Shown in pieces: positions 16,944 to 23,285 of a stretch of 64,000 nucleotides of DNA. Source of the stretch: Parasalinivibrio latis (GTDB taxonomy: Bacteria; Pseudomonadota; Gammaproteobacteria; Enterobacterales; Vibrionaceae); the NCBI RefSeq assembly GCF_036825535.1, contig NZ_CP098812.1:1922001-1986000 (forward strand), in the 5' to 3' direction. The position numbers and the translations under genes were made by a program. The first letter of the stretch is position 1. Every line of letters starts with the position of its first letter. The notes beneath the pieces are model-generated. The model worked only from the letters and a program-made list of their open reading frames with translations, had not been told where the DNA came from and did not search any database.

Positions 16944-17012
16944 TTGTCATCGGCCATATTGCCTGCAGTATACAGCTTGGTAGAATCGACCTGTTTGATT
17001 GGCCGATGACAA
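16944..17012. repeat. 13-bp perfect inverted repeat upstream of the IclR gene
   Basis: TTGTCATCGGCCA (16944-16956) and TGGCCGATGACAA (17000-17012) are exact reverse complements, 43 bp apart, and the second arm ends 29 bp before the regulator's start codon. It could be a paired operator for autoregulation by DNA looping, or a long-loop terminator of the preceding operon; no T-tract follows, which favours an operator. Confidence 0.6.
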
Positions 17013-17041
17013 TCACTAACTAATTGAAACGGATATAAAGT

Positions 17042-17833
17042 ATGGGAAGAGTCGCAGCAGACACCAGTCAGGTAAAAAAGTATCAGGCTCCGGCTTTGGA
17101 GAAAGGCTTGGATATTATGGAGATCCTCTCCAGCCACTCTATGGGCTTAACGCAGGTCGAAATTGCCCGGGAACTAAACCGCTCTGTTGGTGAAATATTC
17201 CGAATGCTGGTGGTACTTTGTGAACGCGGTTATTTGTCTTTGGATCCTATCACCGACAAATATGCCCTCACGACTAAAATGTTCGAGATCTCTCACCGCT
17301 ATCCAAAAATTAAGCGTCTGACCTCTTTGGCAGCACCAGTAATGAATGAACTGGCACACGCTATTAACCAGTCTATTCACCTGGCTATTTTCTCTGATGA
17401 GAGCATTCTTGTCATTGGCCAGGTTGACGCACCGGGTTATCACGGATTAAGCGTCCGTCTTGGTGCTAAGCTGGATGTCTGGAAAGCCTCTTCCGGCAGG
17501 GTTATCCTGGCGAACAGCCCACATTCTCTTCTTGATGCTCATATCGCTATTGACCCTCCAGGTGATCAGGCTGAAATCGATATTATCCGGGAAGAACTGA
17601 CAAAAATTCGTGCCAAAGGTTATGAGCAACGAAAAAGTTATGTCATCAAAGGCGTCACCAATGTCAGTGTTCCTCTGTTTGACTACTCCGGTTATGCGAT
17701 CGCCTGCCTTACAGTCCCGTATATCGAAATGTTAGATGCCCATGAACAGCTTCCATTGCGTGATTGCAGGGATGCGTTGCTTAAAGCCGCCCATTACTTG
17801 AGCGAGCAAATGGGTGGGAACATCGCAGGTTAA
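17042..17833 (+). CDS. IclR-family transcriptional regulator of the sugar cluster
   Basis: This 263-aa regulator has an N-terminal winged helix (residues about 17-80: PALEKGLDIMEILSSHSMGLT, VEIARELNRSVGEIFRMLVVL, GYL) and a C-terminal IclR effector domain (about 95-255, with GLSVRLGAKLDVWKASSGRVIL and NVSVPLFDYSGYAIACLTVP). IclR proteins usually sense a pathway acid and repress or activate nearby operons. Its central position and the 13-bp inverted repeat directly upstream suggest autoregulation and control of the cluster. A bidirectional terminator separates it from the convergent CoA-transferase gene. Confidence 0.9.
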   Translation: MGRVAADTSQVKKYQAPALEKGLDIMEILSSHSMGLTQVEIARELNRSVGEIFRMLVVLCERGYLSLDPITDKYALTTKMFEISHRYPKIKRLTSLAAPVMNELAHAINQSIHLAIFSDESILVIGQVDAPGYHGLSVRLGAKLDVWKASSGRVILANSPHSLLDAHIAIDPPGDQAEIDIIREELTKIRAKGYEQRKSYVIKGVTNVSVPLFDYSGYAIACLTVPYIEMLDAHEQLPLRDCRDALLKAAHYLSEQMGGNIAG

Positions 17834-17854
17834 CGGTATTTTTTCGCATAAAAG

Positions 17855-17882
17855 AAAACCGGAGGCAGTCTCCGGTTTTTTT
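17855..17882. terminator. Bidirectional rho-independent terminator
   Basis: AAAACCGGAG and CTCCGGTTTT with a 5-nt loop, an A-run on one side and a T-run on the other, lie between the convergent IclR and CoA-transferase genes. Confidence 0.88.
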
Positions 17883-17904
17883 ATCTCCAGATTTTACACC
17901 CAGC

Positions 17905-19056
17905 TTACAAGCCAAATTCCTGGCTGATAGACACTGTGTGCTCTCCCAGCAACGGGGCGGCTTTAGGGCTTTTCAATACCTCGCCATCCAACCGGATGGG
18001 AAGCCGGGTTGTCATCAGGTTTTCTACGTCTTCGTGCTCAAGCTTCTGGAGCATTTCCAATTCATGGAAGGCTTCCGAATCCAACAGCGCCTCCCAGTCA
18101 TACACTTCCGATGCCCACACATCATTTGCTGAAAAAATTTCCATCCAATGTGCTGTTGTGTTCAAGGCCAAGGTCTGCTGGATTAACTGCTTAATTTCAT
18201 CACGCTGGCTAAACCAGGTTTTGGTATCCGTATACTTCGCCACTTCTGGCGCGGAGATCATCTCTCCCAGTTTATCTACCGGCCCCATGGCAATGGCAAT
18301 AAAACTGTCTACCGTTTTGTAGATTCCGTATGGGGCAGAAAGATAAGCATGGGCGTTATTGATCCTGCTCCGCTGCGGTTTTTTATGGCCGCTGTTCAGG
18401 TAAGTTGTCAGCACTTCAAACTGAAAGTCCACCAGCACCTCAAGCAAACTGGTTTCCACATGGCTCCCGCCATGCCCCCTCTCCCTTTTAACCAATGCCG
18501 CCAGAATGCCTTGAACAAGTGAATTTCCTGCCAGCATATCAGCGACAGCGAGCCCCATCGGCGTCGGAGGCATCTCCTCATTCCCTGACAGCCAGGTAAG
18601 GCCTGAAAGTGACTGCGCAAGGAGATCCTGGCCCGGCCTGCTGAACCAAGGGCCTTTGCTGCCATAACCGGACACGGAGCCATAAACCAGGTCCGGGTTA
18701 AGTTTCTTCAGGGATTCGTAGTCAAATCCGAGCCGTTCAATCACCCCGGGGCGGAAGTTCTGCAATACGATGTCAGCCTCGCTGACCAATTTCATCAGCT
18801 TTTCTCGGTCAGTTTGATCTTTCAGATTGGCACAGAAACTTTCTTTGTTACGGTTGATGGCCTGGAACAACGAGTTCACTCCACCTATTTCTGTATCACT
18901 GAGATAAAGGTACCTGCACAAGTCGCCGTTTTTGGGGTTTTCTATTTTGATCACTCTTGCCCCCAGGTCGGCAAGTTTCAGCCCGGCCAGAGGCCCCGCC
19001 AGAAACTGGCTGAAATCAAGGACAACCATGCCCTCCAGTGGCCTGTTAACACTCAT
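17905..19056 (-). CDS. CaiB/BaiF-type (family III) CoA-transferase
   Basis: Family III CoA-transferases move CoA between acyl groups by way of an aspartyl-CoA thioester. The 383-aa protein has the signature start EGMVVLDFSQFLAGPLAG, ARVIKIENP, RPGVIERLGF and the nucleophile Asp144 in SRPGQDLLAQ. It lacks long insertions. It is the last gene of a three-gene minus-strand operon (MaoC-like, binding-protein-like, CoA-transferase) with overlapping ends. A CoA-linked acid, perhaps a side product of the deoxy-sugar pathway or a substituent of the polysaccharide, is the likely substrate; none can be named from sequence. Confidence 0.88.
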   Translation of the reverse strand: MSVNRPLEGMVVLDFSQFLAGPLAGLKLADLGARVIKIENPKNGDLCRYLYLSDTEIGGVNSLFQAINRNKESFCANLKDQTDREKLMKLVSEADIVLQNFRPGVIERLGFDYESLKKLNPDLVYGSVSGYGSKGPWFSRPGQDLLAQSLSGLTWLSGNEEMPPTPMGLAVADMLAGNSLVQGILAALVKRERGHGGSHVETSLLEVLVDFQFEVLTTYLNSGHKKPQRSRINNAHAYLSAPYGIYKTVDSFIAIAMGPVDKLGEMISAPEVAKYTDTKTWFSQRDEIKQLIQQTLALNTTAHWMEIFSANDVWASEVYDWEALLDSEAFHELEMLQKLEHEDVENLMTTRLPIRLDGEVLKSPKAAPLLGEHTVSISQEFGL

Positions 19057-20179
19057 TCAGACTCCTTGCATACTCTTTACGTATCGCTTTAACGGTTTCC
19101 CGTGCATCATTCCGTTCCCGAAGATGACGGTTTACCAGATCACCTCCCGAGTCCTGAAAAGCCAGATACCCTTGGTGCCGTGGCCTGAGATAGGCGTTTT
19201 CAAGCGTTTCAAGCGTATTGGTGAAAAAATGGTGTGTTACCCGGTTACATTCAGGGTCTATCCACGCCTTGAGGTTACCCGGCTGACCACCGGACTGAAA
19301 AAACACAGATGACTGGACAACAGACCCGGCAATCCAAAATGCGTACTGCAAGGCTTCCTGCTTATGGCGGGAAAAAGAAGAGACGGCAATTCCGGTACCA
19401 CCCAATGTTGTACCTCCTATGCTGCCATTTCCATGTACGGGCGCATTGCAACCGTCAACACGATACGGACGGAAACCTTCTCGGCTATAGTTGCTGTAGC
19501 CATAAAGGTAAGGGACATAACTTTTGTCACTTCGGTTTGCCAGCCATTCATAGGCAGCAATAGGGTTCATCCCAAAACATCTTTCATCCAGATGGTCTGA
19601 GACCTTCCTCATTTCCCCCAGAGCCCAGACGCCGGCATCTTCAGTTACCCCGCCCCCCACAGAACCAAACGGGTGCCCGGCATTCGCCAGGATATTATAA
19701 AAACTCATCAGGGCATCTATGGGTTTTAATGGCCATACAACCTGCCCCTGCTGCGCCAGGATAATCACTTCCTCCCACTTTTCAGGTGGACTAGACAGTA
19801 AATCTGAGCGATATGCAGCAATTGGGGTAGCAGCATCAATGGCTAAAGCCCATTGGTGACCATCACAGTATGACCGGTGGGACAGCCCCACGCTTTCGTC
19901 GGCAAGGCAACCAAGTTGGTCATCATACCCCTGACCATCAAGGTTAAGCAGCAGTCTTTCAGATGCGGCTTCACCGGCATGCGGATGGTCTATCACCATT
20001 AAGTCATACTCTTTGACCATTTCAGACAGCGGGCGGTCTGCAAATGCCTGCAAAGAGCGCTTGTGCCAGATAATCTCAATGTCTGGGTTACATTCGTTAA
20101 AGGCTTCTGCAGTTGAAACCATGGGGTCATAACCGCGCACGTGATCCCAGGTAAGCCCTTTCAACACCACCTTGCTCAT
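19046..20179 (-). CDS. Solute-binding-protein-like protein without signal peptide
   Basis: This 377-aa protein resembles family 1 extracellular sugar-binding proteins (ETLENAYLRPRHQGYLAFQD, ISSFSRHKQEAL-type region, GGTGIAVSSF). Yet its N-terminus MSKVVLKGLTWDHVRGYDPM has no hydrophobic leader, and the conserved strand begins within a few residues of the start, so it should stay in the cytosol. Its ATG overlaps the stop codon of the MaoC-like gene (ATGA) and its end overlaps the CoA-transferase start by 11 bp, so no exported start is hidden upstream. It may be a cytosolic ligand carrier, sensor or enzyme derived from a binding protein. The function is unknown. Confidence 0.75.
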   Translation of the reverse strand: MSKVVLKGLTWDHVRGYDPMVSTAEAFNECNPDIEIIWHKRSLQAFADRPLSEMVKEYDLMVIDHPHAGEAASERLLLNLDGQGYDDQLGCLADESVGLSHRSYCDGHQWALAIDAATPIAAYRSDLLSSPPEKWEEVIILAQQGQVVWPLKPIDALMSFYNILANAGHPFGSVGGGVTEDAGVWALGEMRKVSDHLDERCFGMNPIAAYEWLANRSDKSYVPYLYGYSNYSREGFRPYRVDGCNAPVHGNGSIGGTTLGGTGIAVSSFSRHKQEALQYAFWIAGSVVQSSVFFQSGGQPGNLKAWIDPECNRVTHHFFTNTLETLENAYLRPRHQGYLAFQDSGGDLVNRHLRERNDARETVKAIRKEYARSLNEC

Positions 20180-20718
20180 GACTGCTCCCCCTTTGTTTCC
20201 GGATCTCGGTACAAGACCGTCATCAGATGTTCACAATAGAGAACCAGTTCACCTTCACCTTTGAATACTTTATAGCTCACGCGCACTAAACCCATTTCAT
20301 CATATTTGGGTTCTTTGGACAGATTTTCACGTATGGTGTAAATGGTATCGCCGATAAACGTCGGTTTAATAAAGCGAAGCTTGTCATAACCGTAGGAAAA
20401 AGAGTTAAGGCAGTTCGTTGCTACCAAACCAAGCCCATATGAAAAGACCTGTGCGCCTGCAACTAACCTTTTTCCGAAATGCCCCTCTTCTTTAGCAAAG
20501 GTGTTATCAGCGACGTAAGGGTGCAAATCCATCACCAGGCTGTTGAACAACATGGCTTCGCCTTCCGAGATTGTTCGCCGCAATGAACGAATCGTATGCC
20601 CGACTTCGAAATCCTCGTAATACCAGTCTTCGGCATTCCACACAGGAATATCGCTGTGCTCCTCAGGCATCCCTTTAACGGGTCTTGATAAAACACCTAC
20701 CGTTGCTTTGGTTTTCAT
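20176..20718 (-). CDS. MaoC-like hot-dog protein, possible non-catalytic subunit
   Basis: This 180-aa hot-dog fold protein of the MaoC/(R)-hydratase family contains WYYEDFEVGHTIRSLRRTISEGE, KRLVAGAQVFSYGLGL and KPTFIGDTIYT. In the place of the hydratase motif G-D-F-N-P-L-H it reads MDLHPYVAD: the Asp and Pro are kept but the catalytic His position holds Val. It may therefore be a structural partner of the divergently encoded MaoC-like protein, as in heteromeric hydratases with one inactive subunit (inference). It is first in an operon with the binding-protein-like and CoA-transferase genes. Confidence 0.82.
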   Translation of the reverse strand: MKTKATVGVLSRPVKGMPEEHSDIPVWNAEDWYYEDFEVGHTIRSLRRTISEGEAMLFNSLVMDLHPYVADNTFAKEEGHFGKRLVAGAQVFSYGLGLVATNCLNSFSYGYDKLRFIKPTFIGDTIYTIRENLSKEPKYDEMGLVRVSYKVFKGEGELVLYCEHLMTVLYRDPETKGEQS

Positions 20719-20733
20719 AATAGCCTCACTGAA

Positions 20734-20750
20734 ATTCCATATTCAAAATG
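20734..20750 (+). promoter_or_regulatory. Candidate operator, recurring 17-bp motif (site d)
   Basis: ATTCCATATTCAAAATG lies in the 141-bp divergent region between the two MaoC-like genes and resembles the motif near the other cluster promoters. The same region is AT-rich and holds further partial palindromes (ATATTC...GAATAT at 20739-20777). Confidence 0.3.
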
Positions 20751-20859
20751 TAGATTTAAATATGAATATAACAGTTGATATATGAGTCATCAACATATAT
20801 GTTACATATGCAAATGAATATTGCACATGCAAAACAACTTACAGATGGGAGGTAATAGC

Positions 20860-21303
20860 GTGGAAAGAAATAGATTTCTGGAGGATTATCAGCTTGGAGA
20901 AATCAGGGAAACATATGGAAGAACTATTACCGAAACTGACTTCGTTGTTCATGCCGGTCACAGCGGGGACTTCTTCCCCCACCATATGGACGAGGAATTC
21001 TGCAAAACCAAACCCTGGAAGAAACGGATCGCCCACGGCACCATGACATTCACAATCGGGATCGGGTTAACAGCAACAGAAATCAACCCCGTCGCATTTA
21101 CCTATGGCTACGAGCGTTTGCGTTTTCCCCGGCCAGTGTATATTGGCGATACGATACGCAGTAAGGTAACGGTGTCAGAAATTAAACCCGACCCCAAGCG
21201 CCCTGACTATGGGCAAGTAGTGGAAACGGTAGAAGTCATTAACCAAAATGATGAGGTAGTGCTGTTTTGCAATCACGTTTTGCTGGTAGAAAAATCAAAG
21301 TAA
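20860..21303 (+). CDS. MaoC-like enoyl-CoA hydratase
   Basis: This is a 147-aa single hot-dog-domain (R)-specific hydratase of the MaoC family, expected to add water to an enoyl-CoA. The catalytic dyad is intact in SGDFFPHHMDEEF (Asp and His, cf. PhaJ SGDFNPLH), followed by KRIAHGTMTFTIGIGL and RPVYIGDTI. A GTG start was chosen because a strong GGGAGGT lies 6 nt before it; the upstream in-frame ATG has no such site. It diverges from the MaoC-like/CoA-transferase operon, so the two hydratase-like proteins may be controlled together. Confidence 0.85.
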   Translation: MERNRFLEDYQLGEIRETYGRTITETDFVVHAGHSGDFFPHHMDEEFCKTKPWKKRIAHGTMTFTIGIGLTATEINPVAFTYGYERLRFPRPVYIGDTIRSKVTVSEIKPDPKRPDYGQVVETVEVINQNDEVVLFCNHVLLVEKSK

Positions 21304-21310
21304 AACGAAA

Positions 21311-21343
21311 GCCTCCGCATAAGGGCGGAGGCGGTATTTTTTA
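21311..21343. terminator. Rho-independent terminator
   Basis: GCCTCCGC and GCGGAGGC with a 6-nt loop are followed by a T6 run for the plus-strand MaoC gene; the hairpin sits just before the stop codon of the convergent lactonase gene. Confidence 0.85.
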
Positions 21344-22237
21344 TTTAAGAGATAATTTGTGCGGGTCAAGATAGACTCGCTTGGCGGTCCCACCCCACAG
21401 AGCAGATTTTTCTTCCAAGCTCCAGTTTTCGACCAATCCTTCAAGCCGTCTCTCCCAATCATTTGCAGACTCAGAAAGCGTGCAAACCGGCCAATCGCTG
21501 CCAAACATAAGCCGGTCAGCGCCAAAGTGCGCTTTCAGGTACGCCAGCATTTCTGCCAAAAGCGGTTGGGTAACGGATAAATCTCCCGCTTGGGTAACCA
21601 AGCCGGACACCTTGCAAACGACATTGGGTAATGCCGCCAAATCGACAATATTGCGTTTCCATGTTTCGTACGCCTGCTTATCATCGTCATAAGAATGAAT
21701 CGCCGGTACACCACAGTGATCCAGAACAAACTGTGTTTCCGGACACTGCCTGACAAGGGCTGTCGCATCTGACAGCTCTGTAGGTCTCATACAAAGATCA
21801 AAACTGTAGCCGTACGCGCCAATCGCTTGGACTCCTCCAACGAAGTCCGGAGAAAGACAATAGCCTGCAGGCATCTCTGGCGTATGGAGTACCTGACGGA
21901 ACCCGGCAACGTGAGAGACTGTGTCCTTAAGTTCTTTCAGATAGCTATCGATGTCATTGCGCACCGGGTCGAGTGCAGCAACCATGGCACATACAGGGGA
22001 ATCAGGAGATGCAATTAATTTTCCAATCACCTCAATTTCTTCAGAGCGTTGGCTTTTATCGACATCAACTTCAACATAAATCGCCCCATCAACATTTCCT
22101 GTGTCGGCCAAATACATATCTTCGTTAAAGATACGGTTTAATTCATCAAGCCCATCCAACCAAGGAATGGTGAAACTTTCCGGGTTCCAAAGGTGAAGAT
22201 GTGAATCCAGTTTAACTATCTGTTTTCCCTGAGACAT
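21341..22237 (-). CDS. Amidohydrolase-superfamily L-fuconolactonase-like protein
   Basis: This is a 298-aa COG3618-type amidohydrolase (TIM barrel). The metal and active-site blocks are visible: LDSHLHLWNPE near the N-terminus, FRQVLHTPE, QFVLDHCGVPAI and the terminal RLMFGSDWPVC with the catalytic Asp. Family members hydrolyse sugar lactones, and the best studied is L-fucono-1,5-lactonase. In this cluster it would open the lactone made by the first dehydrogenase, giving the acid for the UxaA-type or enolase-type dehydratases. It is transcribed alone; GGAG lies 9 nt before the ATG. Confidence 0.88.
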   Translation of the reverse strand: MSQGKQIVKLDSHLHLWNPESFTIPWLDGLDELNRIFNEDMYLADTGNVDGAIYVEVDVDKSQRSEEIEVIGKLIASPDSPVCAMVAALDPVRNDIDSYLKELKDTVSHVAGFRQVLHTPEMPAGYCLSPDFVGGVQAIGAYGYSFDLCMRPTELSDATALVRQCPETQFVLDHCGVPAIHSYDDDKQAYETWKRNIVDLAALPNVVCKVSGLVTQAGDLSVTQPLLAEMLAYLKAHFGADRLMFGSDWPVCTLSESANDWERRLEGLVENWSLEEKSALWGGTAKRVYLDPHKLSLK

Positions 22238-22248
22238 GAAACGAACTC

Positions 22249-22265
22249 CATTTCATACATAAAAT
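22249..22265 (-). promoter_or_regulatory. Candidate operator, recurring 17-bp motif (site b)
   Basis: Read on the minus strand, ATTTTATGTATGAAATG lies 12-28 bp before the lactonase start, next to its ribosome-binding site. It matches the motif found at the other cluster promoters. The closeness to the start would suit a repressor or a coincidence. Confidence 0.3.
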
Positions 22266-22344
22266 ATAATTTTAAACAAAATCAATCTCAGGTTAGCTTG
22301 CTTGAATTAATACTGCAAATTGTCATGCCATTTTAACGGGTAAT

Positions 22345-22372
22345 AAAAACCGGAGATTAGACTCCGGTCATA
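22345..22372 (-). terminator. Rho-independent terminator after the L,D-transpeptidase-like gene
   Basis: ACCGGAG and CTCCGGT with a 6-nt loop are followed on the minus strand by TTTTATTA, 10 bp beyond the stop codon. Confidence 0.82.
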
Positions 22373-22381
22373 AAACACAAT

Positions 22382-22993
22382 TCAACTATATGCGTATATG
22401 TAGGTTCCATTCTTTATCATGTCGATTGCCTTTTTAGCCAGATATGTCGGTAAAGCAGGACATCCCCAACTTCTGCCAAGTTGCCCGGCTTTCTTAATAA
22501 CACCAGGGTTGGCGTAATCGGCTCCGTGGATAACGATTGCCCGTCTGCGGGCGTTATCATTTTTCCCTTTCGATAGTCCATCTAGTCGCAATGAATACCC
22601 ATGTTTGCCTATGTATGTCTCACCCGTCCTGAACACGCCAAGCGACGTCTGGTGGGAGTCAACAACATTGGAAAAATGCCGTGCATAAAGCTGACCGCTG
22701 TTTTTCCCATGGGAGACATAGGATGACAACAGCACTTTTTTCTTGCGTGAATCTATAATCCAGAACCGCTTTTTACTTGATGGCTGGCTGTAATCAATGA
22801 TGGTAAAAACCCCGTTACTGCTTTTACTCTGCTTGAAGTGATTATAAGCCTGTGAAAAAACGTGATAATTCATTTTCCCACTCAGATGGAGTTTTTTATA
22901 CAAATTAGAGGTATCGTTTACGCTTCCTGCAAATACCTGAATTGAAAACAGTGCACTTAAAAACACTGTAAAAGCAAAAACTATCTTTTTCAT
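22382..22993 (-). CDS. Exported L,D-transpeptidase-like protein (YkuD_2 type)
   Basis: This 203-aa exported protein is of the murein L,D-transpeptidase catalytic-domain-like family. The signal peptide is MKKIVFAFTVFLSALFSIQ with cleavage near VFA-GS. The catalytic signature is intact: IVIHGADYANPG, then GRSWGCPALP with the nucleophilic Cys. Such enzymes act on peptidoglycan stem peptides in the periplasm. The ATG start was preferred to an upstream TTG because the leader starts there. It stands alone with its own terminator. Its precise substrate is unknown. Confidence 0.88.
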   Translation of the reverse strand: MKKIVFAFTVFLSALFSIQVFAGSVNDTSNLYKKLHLSGKMNYHVFSQAYNHFKQSKSSNGVFTIIDYSQPSSKKRFWIIDSRKKKVLLSSYVSHGKNSGQLYARHFSNVVDSHQTSLGVFRTGETYIGKHGYSLRLDGLSKGKNDNARRRAIVIHGADYANPGVIKKAGQLGRSWGCPALPTYLAKKAIDMIKNGTYIYAYS

Positions 22994-23213
22994 TTTCCAA
23001 TAATAAGCAAGGTAATAGACATAAAAGTGTACAGACAACTTTTATGCCAGTTATGTAACCAATTGAAATTAAAACGATGAGATGGAGTATTGCCTTGAAT
23101 TATTTCCCTTCGCTTTACTCCAGGCATAAAAAAGCGGCAACAATTGGCCGTTTAATATCTCACGCACACTATCATGCATTTGGCACCAATGAAACTCAAA
23201 CTGCCAAAACGAA

Positions 23214-23253
23214 AAATACCACCCGCAGCATACTTGCATGTCAGGTGGTATTT
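23214..23253 (-). terminator. Terminator-like hairpin after hrpA
   Basis: AAATACCACC and GGTGGTATTT enclose a 20-nt loop, followed by TTCGTTTT on the minus strand, about 33 bp after the hrpA stop codon. Confidence 0.65.
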
Positions 23254-23285
23254 CAGATATCACAACAGTGTGAACAACCTACTGA

